Under the pieces are notes generated by a model. It was not told where the DNA came from. It saw nothing but the letters and a program-made list of their open reading frames with translations, and did no database searches. The translations under genes were made by a program, and so were the position numbers. A stretch of DNA of 64,000 nucleotides from Lasiosphaeris hirsuta (lineage: Eukaryota; Ascomycota; Sordariomycetes; Sordariales; Lasiosphaeriaceae). The stretch spans positions 5,580,001-5,644,000 of the forward strand of contig JAUKUA010000001.1 in the NCBI GenBank assembly GCA_030549175.1, in the 5' to 3' direction. Position 1 is the stretch's first letter; every line of letters begins with the position of its first letter. Shown here piece by piece: positions 11,773 to 21,305 of this stretch.

Positions 11773-14700
11773 GGTCGATGAGAAGGAAGCCAGGGCAAGT
11801 TGGTGGGGTGTCTATTTTCGGGGCCGGCCACTGTCTGTCCACTGCCTGTCTGTCCCTCGACTCGACACGAGAGTTGGGCGCTGGGCGGGCAAGCTGTAAT
11901 CGGTACCTCGATTTGCACCTAAGCCTGGCAGCTTTGGGTTTAGCCAGGTCCCCTGCAGGGACTGGCGGGTGGTCTGCGAAGTGCGGACTCGGTGCGCTGC
12001 GAATCACCGTCTCTTCTAGCGAGCACCAGACACCCCTCAGAGCGCAGTACGTACCCTAGAGGAGCCCTAGCGACGACACTATCGAGACGACGAAAGCGAC
12101 TTGGGCTGCCGGATCTCACGGAGCCCCCAACAAGCACTTGCACAAGACGGAGGACCTGCAACTCACTGCAATGCGCAATGCAGACTCTGTTCCGTGTAAC
12201 ACACACTTGCTGCACAGGATTGCAGGAATCGACCCAAGGCGCTGTCTTGTCGACGTCACTGGACGCCACCGCCAAACCAAACCAAAAAAAAAAAAAAAAA
12301 AAAAAAGGAGTTTGGACACAGCGGAACGGCTCGTCGCCCGCGCTGCTGCTGCTGCTTTTCTTCTTTTTCGTTCGGGCGCGCTAAGTAATGCGTTGACCTG
12401 ACGGTACGGGGTGGCGTGCTTGTCTCAGCGATCACAGAATGAGGGGAATTGATCTGGCAATCCCTGAACCACGTCGGAGTGGGTGGATACCGAGGATGTC
12501 GACGGACACTGGAGCGCAAAGCACGCAGTAAGGGATTTTCCACAGAGGGGCGGGCGGTTGGCCGAAGAGGGCGAGGGACCGAGGGGTCAGTGGCGGGGTC
12601 GAATTTTGCCCAAAAAATACACCGTCTCGAAGTAGCCGTTGGTGTCCAAGATGCACGCGATTGGCGCCGTGTCCCGTCCTTGGTGTGATCCGGGGTGCAG
12701 ATTAGTCTGCACGTGGTCCTCAAGATGGTGGGTGATATTGTGATATTGATAAGGAGGAATGGGAGTCGGGCTATTGTGATTATGGGATAGTCGATAGCCT
12801 GTGGTGTCGTATCTTGAATGTGACCGCGACTGCAGAGGTCTACCGCCCAGTCCTGGACAATGAATGGTATGCTGAAGGCGAAGTGCCGCTGAGGTGACGG
12901 TTTGCCAAAGCAATCGAGAAGCGTCAACTCTGTGTGATGTCCTTCGGCGGAAAGGACGAGGCTTCTGACGAACAAGACAGAAACAATAAAATTATGTACA
13001 GATAGAAGAATCCGAGAGCGCAACGAGGTCCATTAAAATGAGGGAGAAAAGAGCGAAAGCGAGACACAAAGGTAATTGCGAGAACTACCAGAGCTCTGCT
13101 TCAGCGGAAGGTGAGGGAAAGGAAAGCGAACAAGAGGCGGCAGCGCACTTGGTCATCGGATGAAGACTGAAGACCAAAGAAGGGGGGAGACATGATGATA
13201 GCCACCGTGTGGGTGTTTAATATCTAGCAGCCCAACTTTCGAAGACCAGGGACGGTGGACTCGGGATATTCGGCGGTTGCAGCTCACGATCATGATGGAG
13301 CTTTGCGACAAGGAGAGGGGCTGTCGGATGGAAGCTTACAAGTACGTACCCACCAGGCCGGGGCTGGAACCGTTGCTCGCCTCAATACCGTGGGCGACCA
13401 GGCTAGCACATAATCTCAAGGAGGCGGGCGGTACGTACTACCCGTCTCTCTTTTACCCCTCGGGGCATCGCTATGCAGAGCGGTGCAGCGAATGGGCGAC
13501 GCTAGCTCAGAATGCCGCACACATAACCCAAGTGCTCGCCAGTGTTTAGGTTGGGCTGGGCCGAGAGAAGGCAGACCACGTCCCGCGAGTTCGATCATCT
13601 TATCATGCTCCCTCCATCATTCGCACCCATCTCGCGCACAAAGCTGTCTCAACTCTCGGCGCCTGCGTAGCACAGGACTCCCCTTCCCTTTCTTCGCAGC
13701 AGGAGGACGGCAGTGCGCGGCGCAGGCAGGTTGTGCAGAGGGGACGCAGTGGTAGGACGACAGGTTCAAATCCAATGCAGCGCTGACGTCTTGTTTCGCT
13801 GCCAGGTATGCCTGCCAATATTTCTGACTATCCCATGTATGAGATAGGAGAGGTAAGAGAGCCGCCCGCGCGCAACCCATCACAACCTTGAGTGGTTGGA
13901 CCGTTTGACGTACGATGGCAACCTAGGAGCTTCATCAGCTGTGAGAGGGTCTAGGGGTCTCAGTTCGCCCCCGCAATGCTAGGGTTTGCTGGGGTCTGGA
14001 GGCGAGCGGCCCAGGGCAGAGACAGTTGGTGCGGCATCATAAGTGCGGCGTCGCGAAGGTGGTGTACCTAGGTAGCGTTGCACAGTGAGCGCCGCAACAG
14101 ACGGCACGGCTGCGCGGGTTACCCTGGCTGGCAAATCTCGGGGCTGCGAAATCTGCTGTTGCGGCACGGTCCAGTTCTAGGTAGTTAGGGCGCACTGAGG
14201 ATCCTCCTGCAACGATCCGCTGCAACCTAGCGAGCGCAGCCGCATGAACGACCCAGGCAACCAAGCTCGCCTGCTGCTGGAGACAATGTTTGGAAACGTT
14301 GTCAGCGAATTGAAAAGCCGTACGGCGCTCTGTGCAGGTCCGTTTGACCCGCAGGGATCACACAGCTGCGATGCCTCTGGCGCGAATCAAGCAGGGTGGG
14401 TAGCTCAGATCATGAGGTGGAAAAATAGATTGGGGAACCTGAGCTTCTAATATCGACGGCCGCTGGAGAGCTCTCGGGGCCGGGACTTAGAAGAGGGAAT
14501 TGGCATCGGGCGGCGACCTGTGCATGCTTGCGCAAAGAGCAGAGTTCTAGACCTGCTCGCCTCTCTCACAGGATAACCCCCACAGGATGCCTGTTAAAGA
14601 GGAAGGAGCCGCCCTGCAGGGTCGACGAGGGCAAGCACTTCGGAAGGGCGGGGGCGGGTTCAGGGGGGAGCTGGGGATCGTTGTTGAGGCGACTCGCCCG

Positions 14701-15293
14701 GTTTCGACGTTCCATCCTCCACGCACCTGCTAATTTAGCCTTAACCCTGTTGAGGGGACCCGTCAAAGGCCCTGAAAGCTTGATGTCACAGCCTTGATGG
14801 GGAGAGAGGTGGATGAAACAGGACCTCGGCCCGCCAAATTGAGGGAAATCCCAAACGCTAGGCGGCCGTGCGGGTAGGCCCACCAATGTTTGAGACGGGT
14901 GGCGGCGACATATCCCCATCACAACCTAACCACGGACACTGAAGAATTTCCAGGGGGGAAGTATGAAATGAAAAAATTTCCCGAAAGAGAAGGTCCTCCG
15001 CGGCGGGAGCTCCAAGATACTCAGCGTCGCGATAACTGCCGTTGCTGATTTGCAGAGTCCAGCCGCTCAGCATTACCGGCTGTCTTCTGGAAACCAATGC
15101 GCCCACTCTCCTTCCCTTCTGTTGCTTCTGGCACATCATAAAGACCCCACAACTACGTCTCCGTCTTTGCAGTTGTGATGCAAGCGATGAAGGGAGCGGC
15201 TTGATCCTGGAGAATCCTCTCTCTCCATCCCCCCTCCTCCGGGAGCGCCTGGCCAGATGGCGGACAGTATGGGACACGGCAACCCGTTGAAGC
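11773..15293. other. 3.5-kb gene-poor region
   Basis: NAD kinase promoter and leader on the left, RRP46 3' flank on the right. Nothing between about 12100 and 14850 resembles a known protein, and the longest open frame (12256-13023, minus) has no internal ATG. A 23-A run is at 12284-12306. Small palindrome-rich GTAC/CTAGG motifs occur near 13430 and 14065. Diverged mobile DNA or a lineage-specific non-coding RNA cannot be excluded. Confidence 0.45.
12284..12306. repeat. 23-nt poly-A run
   Basis: The longest homopolymer in the window, about 510 bp upstream of the NAD kinase start codon. Confidence 0.9.
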
Positions 15294-16170
15294 TCACTTC
15301 CAATGGAGATCCGCGTCAACTTTGGTTTCCAGTGTCGAGCGTAGGAACTGGCGCATGTCTGGGCCATTGAGACTCTCGTCGTCCACCAACATCTCGATCC
15401 CCGCCTTCGACGCCCCGGATTGGCAGCAGATCCTCTTGGCTGTTTCGTAGACATCGTCCCATTCCTCCACAGTAAAGTCGCCTTCGCTCTCGGCAAGAAG
15501 CAGCTCGTCCTGAGACGTGAATGCCAGGACGTGGACTGATTGGGCGGTCTCAATATCTCTCGCGGAGGCGTCGGCCACTGTCCTGCTGGTGCCGTCCTGG
15601 GACACAACTGCTACAACGGCGGATGTTGCGGTTGCCCTCATCGGCATGGCTGCCGAGAGAAGGGCTAGAACAGCTGTCTGGAGCAGGGCTGGGATAATGG
15701 GGAAGTTCTGCCAAGGGGTTAGCAGCAGGAGAAATGGAATGCAAAAGGGCGGCTGACCAAGCTAGTTTGAACAAGCTTCGTGTTTACATAGTCGTTATCT
15801 GGCGTTGCCTCAACCTGAAGCACAATCTGGATAAGAGTGCGCGGGAAGTTCTTGACGAGGATGAGCTGGGAGAGCGAGGATTGCAAAATCGACTCGAGAT
15901 GTCGCTCCCGGGTTCCTATTTAAACGACGAACGATGAGTAGTTGCTCGCGAGGGTGAGCTGGCGCCGAGATGCTCACCTCCAACCCCTGCTGCTGGTCGT
16001 ACGATGACATCGACGTGGGCCTCATATGCATGTTCATCCCGTCGCTGGGCCTCGATGGGGCCAGTGACCGTGGCAGTCACTGTGTAGCCAGCATAAGAGT
16101 ACTTGGCAGATCCATCCGCGCGTGGTAGAGGGGATAACGTGGCGTCGGGTGGTGCAGTGGTTGCCATCAT
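15294..16170 (-). CDS. RRP46: exosome complex subunit RRP46 (RNase PH fold)
   Basis: Three minus-strand exons: 16170-15978, 15915-15758 and 15707-15294 (254 aa). Introns are 62 nt (GTGAGC...AATAG) and 50 nt (GTCAGC...GGCAG). The protein reads as one RNase PH domain. The N-terminus LSPLPRADGSAKYSYAGYTV is the usual 'R-DGS' opening, followed by TVTGPIEAQRRDE, then LIQIVLQVEATPDNDYV and MPMRATATSAVVAVV. RRP46 is one of six catalytically inactive PH-like subunits of the eukaryotic exosome ring, which channels RNA to Rrp44/Rrp6 for 3'-5' decay. Length fits the family. Two adjacent ATGs (16170 and 16167) could both serve as start. The gene is divergent from the PTPA gene, 334 bp apart. Confidence 0.93.
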
Positions 16171-16504
16171 TTCTGTGTCTTTTCGAAAATGGAGGTCGAC
16201 GTTGCTTCTCGATTGATTCTCAGCGCCCCGATCCGAGATGTGGAATTTTTGAGGCTCTTGGCGGGTGAATTTTCGGTGCAGTGAGGCGCTCGCTTATTGG
16301 GGTTCCAGCGATTGCCATGGAACTGATCGGCATGATTGCCCCGCATTTCAGGCGTCCGCAGGCAAAGAATCTGGCCATTAACAGGGATTGCTTGCCCCGC
16401 GATGGAGCTAGATCAGTCGATTGACGACTTACCTCCTTCCATCTACAACACGCGTCACTGAAAACGTACAAGACATCGAACGACATACTTTTCACTAGTA
16501 AGCC
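16171..16504. promoter_or_regulatory. bidirectional promoter between RRP46 and the PTPA gene
   Basis: The 334 bp between two divergent start codons must contain the core promoters and leaders of both genes. No specific binding site is recognised with confidence. Confidence 0.55.
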
Positions 16505-17818
16505 ATGGCCTCTCCTACGGCCCAGGAAGAGTCAGCCAAGATCCCAGGACCAGCGCTGTCAGCGATACCCAACCTAAAAGACCGAATTCCCAAGCTTGAG
16601 CCCCGTCAGAGGCGAGCCGATCCCTCGAACCCGATCCCCGTGCCCGAGACACCAGCTCTCCCACCGCGGCGCCCGGATCTGTCAACTTTGGCCTTCAAGG
16701 CTCCCAGCAGGAGAATTTTATCTCCCGCAGATCATGAGCTCTTCCTTTCATCACCGACCTTTCAGCTTGTCCTCTCCTTTGTCTTTGGCCTATCCGAGTC
16801 TGTAGTCGACACGGCCATCTCATCCATAAAGGAGAGCGAGCTGAGTGAGCCCGTCAAGGCCATCCTCCACACTCTAGACGAGGCAGAGGCGCTGTGCAGG
16901 GAATCGCCGCCCAACGATCAGGGCGGCTCGCGCTTCGGCAACAAGGTCTTCCGCCTCTTCCTGGACAAGATCAAGCAGCGCGCCGCGCAATGGCACCAGG
17001 CACTCGGCCTAAAGGACCCGGCCGTGGTAGCCGAGGTGTCTACTTATCTCAACCAGTCTTTTGGTAACCGATCGCGTATCGACTACGGCTCCGGACACGA
17101 ACTTAACTTCATCATGTGGTTACTGTGCCTTTATCAACTATCCATTGTACAGCGCGATGACTTTCCCAGCCTTGTGCTCTGCGTTTTCAACCGCTATCTT
17201 GAAGTTATGCGCCTCGTCCAGTCGACTTACTACCTTGAACCAGCAGGCTCACACGGTGTGTGGGGGCTGGACGACTACCAGTTTCTGCCCTTTTTGTTCG
17301 GCTCTAGCCAACTGCTTCACCATCCTTTCATTACCCCGCGCTCCATTCACCAGGAACTGACGATCGAGGAGTTTGGTGGTGAGTTTCTCTACCTTGGCCA
17401 GGTAGCGTTTGTCAATAGCACCAAGACCGTCAAGGGGCTTCGGTGGCATAGCCCCATGCTGGACGACATCAGCAGCGCGAAGAATTGGGCCAAGATCGAA
17501 GGCGGCATGAAGCGTATGTTTGTTTCTGAAGTGCTACGCAAGCTGCCAGTCATGCAGCACTTTCTGTTCGGGTCGTTGATTCCAGCTGCTGAGGGTATGA
17601 GCGAGCAGGAGGCGCCGGGGGCCGCCAACGAGGAGGATGAGGGAGATGCCGGAGAGGTTGAGGTTTTCGATGACAAAGATGGAGTGAGGCATGTCCATCA
17701 GCCTATTGGCTGGGGAGACTGCTGCGGTATCAAAGTGCCGAGCAGTATTGCGGCTGCCGAGGAGATGCGGAAGCGAGGGGTTGGGGGTGAGCATCTCAGG
17801 AGGATACCGTTCGACTAG
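16505..17818 (+). CDS. serine/threonine phosphatase 2A activator (PTPA, RRD1/RRD2 family)
   Basis: A single-exon 437-aa protein; the start ATG at 16505 sits in a good context (AGCCATGG). The PTPA fold occupies about residues 65-370: RRILSPADHELFLSSPT, NDQGGSRFGNKVFRLFLDKI, IDYGSGHELNFIMWLLCLYQ, WGLDDYQFLPFLFGSSQLL, and EFLYLGQVAFVNSTKTV. PTPA proteins are peptidyl-prolyl isomerases that remodel PP2A-like catalytic subunits to their active form. An acidic linker (residues about 365-395) is followed by the conserved C-terminal block WGDCCGIKVPSS. RRD1 and RRD2 paralogues are hard to separate from sequence alone; the N-terminal block looks more like RRD1 to me. Confidence 0.93.
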   Translation: MASPTAQEESAKIPGPALSAIPNLKDRIPKLEPRQRRADPSNPIPVPETPALPPRRPDLSTLAFKAPSRRILSPADHELFLSSPTFQLVLSFVFGLSESVVDTAISSIKESELSEPVKAILHTLDEAEALCRESPPNDQGGSRFGNKVFRLFLDKIKQRAAQWHQALGLKDPAVVAEVSTYLNQSFGNRSRIDYGSGHELNFIMWLLCLYQLSIVQRDDFPSLVLCVFNRYLEVMRLVQSTYYLEPAGSHGVWGLDDYQFLPFLFGSSQLLHHPFITPRSIHQELTIEEFGGEFLYLGQVAFVNSTKTVKGLRWHSPMLDDISSAKNWAKIEGGMKRMFVSEVLRKLPVMQHFLFGSLIPAAEGMSEQEAPGAANEEDEGDAGEVEVFDDKDGVRHVHQPIGWGDCCGIKVPSSIAAAEEMRKRGVGGEHLRRIPFD

Positions 17819-18074
17819 GCTCACCGCATAGAAGGTGTTGGTTGGCGCAGGGAGGAGATGTCATGATGACGGGTCATGGAAAAGGTATGACAATGCGACT
17901 ATGATTACATTTCGGATTAGAGCTCTATGGTGGTTAGAATTACAGGTCTGACTCAACCCCCGTCCTCCATTCCTCCCCTAATCCATAATATTTGAAGGCC
18001 TGTTTGTGAAATGCTCGCAGGGCCAGCCCTTGGAACTAAACGGGCAATTTGCTTCCCAGGTTCAACACATCTTC

Positions 18075-19496
18075 CTAACCTCTGCGAGGCCGAGTATCAG
18101 CTGGATGCCACTTCGGGTTCGTAGGGTCGCCACATTCGAGATCGAACCAAGTGTTTGGCTGATAGTTGTCTATGGCATCGACCACGAAGGCAACATGATT
18201 GCCATACAAATCGCAGCGCGGCACACCAAACTCGTTCAGGTGGAAATCATACGCGAGACAGCCATGCGTAGCGCCCCATACAGACTGTTTCCATTCCGTC
18301 AGCATGGTTAGCAATATTTTCCTTTGGGAAACACGCATCTAACGGAACCGAAGAATATGGAGAGTGGTACAGTACAGTCACTCGGAAGAAACGATTAGGC
18401 CGGACTTTTTCAAAGGGATGAAACTCACGCCACAAAACTTCCAGCGCCCCTCAAGCGTAACACCCACGCCTGCCGCGTTCTCGACAAACCGTCCCAGGAA
18501 GTAATTGCCGACCGCCTTGCCGCGCACGCCGCAGTGGACGTTCGCCGGCCGTGGCGACCCGGAGGGAGCGCTGTCGACGCAGACGGTGCCAGTGGGCGTC
18601 GGTATCGACGTGACTACAGTATCGGAGAGAGGAGCCGACGTAGTAACGAGGGTCCCAATTATTATAGGAGTGAGAGCAGTATCGATCACGCCGCAACTTA
18701 TTGATGTCAACTGCGGCACCGATGGTGCTGTGCCGGGCCCGGAGCTTGGACCAGGGGTTGAAGTTACAGTCGAAAGTGTGAAGCGGAGTGTCCTAGGTGT
18801 GGTTTGGGTGTCAACAGGAGGGGGCGGAGCTGTTGCTGCCGAGGTTGGACAAGGGGTGGTGCCGGAGCGCGCGGTTGACGAGTCTACGGTCTGGTAAGAG
18901 GTGGTAGAAGCTGAGTCTGGGCAGGGGTCCGTCTGCGTGAACGAGGAAGACAGCGACTTGGTCGATGTGCAGCTGGTGATGTCACTCTTTGGCGGCAAGG
19001 AAACTGTTGCACTATGATGCTTGGTTATGCTGGGCATGATAGACGCTGAAGCTGTAAATGAGACAGTGACGTTGACTGTCTGTGTGATTGTAGTGACACT
19101 AGGCAGGCAAGAGAGACTCGCCAACGAGGTTTTGAACAAGACGGGGCTGGCGGAGGCGGTCCCGTTGATGAATGCAAGACTCGGGTGCGTAAGAGTGACC
19201 GTCATTGTTGTGGCATCACCCCACCAAGACACCGGGTTGTTAGAAGACGTCGATGTCGCGGCCGAAGTCGCTGTCTCCGCTTCGAGTGCCGCCACAGGGA
19301 TCGAGTGCATCCGTTGGTGATACCTCGCCCTGTGTGAGTGGTTGTCGGGAACCATTCGCCGACGGGAACTGTTGTGCCTCACCTATGGTCTTATTAGTTC
19401 TTCTGAGGATTGGTACTGTCTCGGGCATGGCAAACCCACAGCATCAACACCCCCCGCCACAAACGCTACTGCGCTTAAGAGTGCGATTATTTGCAT
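18075..19496 (-). CDS. secreted Thr/Ser-rich protein with Cys-containing C-terminal domain
   Basis: Proposed minus-strand exons 19496-19417, 19368-18429 and 18284-18075 (409 aa). Exon 1 encodes a clear signal peptide (MQIIALLSAVAFVAGGVDA). The middle exon is Thr/Ser/Pro-rich with TVTLT and TITQTVNVTVS repeats, a likely O-glycosylated stalk. The second intron (144 nt, GTGAGT...AACAG) joins GRWKFCG to SVWGATHGCLAYDFH, giving a C-terminal domain with about seven cysteines (CGVRGKAVGNYFLGRF, PRCDLYGNHVAF, DLECGDP). It recalls the PAN/Apple-like tails of fungal cell-wall proteins, but I cannot name a family. The first intron is less certain: its donor GTACCA is weak, although frame, a 48-nt length and a CTAAT branch site fit. 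No GPI signal is visible. Confidence 0.6.
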
Positions 19497-19805
19497 ATTG
19501 GCTGATCCTAACCGACTAGGTAGGTATTAATTACTGTATGGTAAAGGTCTGAGAGACGACGAAGTTTGGTAGAGGTAAGCTTCTGCGACTCCTGTACACA
19601 CTCAAGACTTACTTCTTATATATCCCGCCCGCCTCCTGTTGAAAATCACTAGGGCGTAACATTGCACATTCGGTTTAAGGTAGGCTGGTGATAATGCGAG
19701 GGTGACTCGATATTTTATTTCAAGAGGGAGAAGGGAGAAGCTACTGGTTACCTCGAACGTAGGTCAGGGATGAAAACCCCAACAGCCGGCTAGCCGCCCC
19801 TTCTC

Positions 19806-19827
19806 AAAAAAAAAAAAAAAAAAAAAA
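19806..19827. repeat. 22-nt poly-A run
   Basis: Uninterrupted A tract read directly. Confidence 0.9.
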
Positions 19828-20126
19828 GAGTGTAGATGATCTTCAACACCTCTGTTTCTCAAGATAACCCTTGACCCAAACTTAGGTCAGATGCAGTATG
19901 TGAGATGTTCCATTGCGCTCAATTGATACGATTGAAAAGGGGAGGGTAAGAAAGCCACTAGCCACGGCAGGAGGCGCACACCCAAAAGACAGAAAACCAT
20001 CGACCCAAACCACTTCCCAGACGCATAAAACGGCTGCCATGGTGTGTGCCTTGTGAGTGCCGAATGCAAAGGGTATCAGAACATAGCTCCACTTAACGCC
20101 GTCCATGTCCGCCAGCCCTCCCCTTG

Positions 20127-20144
20127 AAAAAAAAAAAAAAAAAA
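20127..20144. repeat. 18-nt poly-A run
   Basis: Uninterrupted A tract read directly, about 180 bp beyond the stop codon of the Ser/Pro-rich gene. Confidence 0.9.
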
Positions 20145-20321
20145 CCAGATGCCCATATGCCGAAATTTCACAAAAGCCGCCCCCCTGATGCAACACCGTA
20201 GTCCCTATTTTTGGGCCCCTCAGCAGCATGCATTGCCACCGATATGGTTCCTGCCCCTCTTTTTTTTCCATGCTGACCCTATCCCTTCCGCGAAAAATAG
20301 TCACATTTAGAGAAAATACAT

Positions 20322-21305
20322 TCAATCTTCCCAGATCGTTTCGAGGTCCAGGTCCTGGCGCCTCTCGGCGCCGCATACGCTCCAGCGCTTCCGCTTGTCC
20401 CTAGAACCGAAGCCCAGCGTCCGACCACGGATGGGCACGTCAAGGCCACCTTTACCCTTTGCGTCACCACCCTCCGCTGCATCTGCGGCAGCCTTAAGCT
20501 GCGCGATCCGCTCCGCCTCCAGGGCAGCTTCTTCGGCATCAGGCGAGTCGGGGATCGTCTCGAGGCTGGAAATACTAGGGCTTCTGGATCTTGCAGAGGT
20601 CGGAGTTGATGGTACCGAGGATGAAGGGTACCCTATTCCAAAGGAGTAGTTGCTCGGAAATGAGTCGTAGGACCTGTAGGATGGCGACGTAGCGACTGAA
20701 GAAGGGGTCATGGGGGAGGCTGACAATAGGCCGCTACCCGAGTGGGCTACATTGCGGAGTGGGGATGCTGGCCTCATAAGCCTCGACGCCGCGGTGACGG
20801 ATGGAAATCCCAAACCCAGGTTTGGCGCACTGCTCCTCTCCGACAACTTTCGCTCGCCGTCGTGAACGGAGACTCGAGTTGGCGAGGGGGGAGGGAAGGC
20901 TTCGTCGACGGGCTTCCGCTGGGCGCGGACACGGCTGGGGGATCCGGAAGGGCTTTGCGCGCGGAGCTGGGGGGAGTACATGAGGTGACCAGCGGCATTG
21001 ACGCCAGGCATAGACTGCGTGCGCGCCATTGGGGGTGCTAGGCTCGCGGCAGACCGCGATCGCATGTGTGAACTTGACAGCGGGGATGCAGCTCGGGGCC
21101 GGAAGGGAAGCGAGTTAGGCGGTGTCCAGGACGGCGAGGTCGGAGATGACGCTGGTGGGGGATCGGTCGATCGGCGGAGAGTGAGAGGCTTGCGAAGAAA
21201 GTCGAGATCGTGGGGACTGAGAGCTGACGACCCCTGGACCCTCAGGCTCGGGAGGGGCGAAGGGCGGAACTCCTCCATTCGCTCTGTCTCAGGGACTGGC
21301 TCCAT
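20322..21305 (-). CDS. conserved fungal Ser/Pro-rich protein
   Basis: A single-exon 327-aa protein starting at the ATG at 21305. Most of it is low-complexity: Ser, Pro and Arg dominate, with many SP and TP pairs that would suit proline-directed kinases, and repeated RAASPLSS/RPASPLRN-like blocks. Only the ends look constrained. Near 265-285 there is a short Ala/Glu-rich helix (AALEAERIAQLKAAADAAEG). The extreme C-terminus is charged (SRDKRKRWSVCGAERR, then DLDLETIWED), and I associate that tail with annotated 'basic proline-rich' fungal proteins. No membrane segment or catalytic motif. Function unknown. Confidence 0.75.
   Translation of the reverse strand: MEPVPETERMEEFRPSPLPSLRVQGSSALSPHDLDFLRKPLTLRRSTDPPPASSPTSPSWTPPNSLPFRPRAASPLSSSHMRSRSAASLAPPMARTQSMPGVNAAGHLMYSPQLRAQSPSGSPSRVRAQRKPVDEAFPPPSPTRVSVHDGERKLSERSSAPNLGLGFPSVTAASRLMRPASPLRNVAHSGSGLLSASPMTPSSVATSPSYRSYDSFPSNYSFGIGYPSSSVPSTPTSARSRSPSISSLETIPDSPDAEEAALEAERIAQLKAAADAAEGGDAKGKGGLDVPIRGRTLGFGSRDKRKRWSVCGAERRQDLDLETIWED

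Larger units (their letters stand above)
19497..20321. other. intergenic region with two poly-A tracts
   Basis: Between the secreted-protein gene (its promoter side, since that gene runs leftward) and the 3' end of the Ser/Pro-rich gene. It holds a 22-A run at 19806-19827 and an 18-A run at 20127-20144. No gene recognised. Confidence 0.5.

Noticed and set aside
12256..13023. 255-codon minus-strand open frame beginning with a hydrophobic stretch
   Set aside because: It starts at TTG and has no ATG inside, runs through the 23-A tract as poly-Phe, and resembles no family. It is a chance open frame.
13725..13785. Possible tRNA: GGTTCAAATCC resembles a B box
   Set aside because: The A-box-like sequence is only about 17 nt away, and neither the T stem nor the acceptor stem pairs.
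14858..15607. 249-codon minus-strand open frame
   Set aside because: Its first half is the RRP46 third exon read out of frame; the rest is 3' flank. No independent support.
18505..18897. 130-codon plus-strand frame opposite the secreted-protein gene
   Set aside because: It is the antisense shadow of the Thr/Ser-rich exon, which naturally leaves the opposite strand open.
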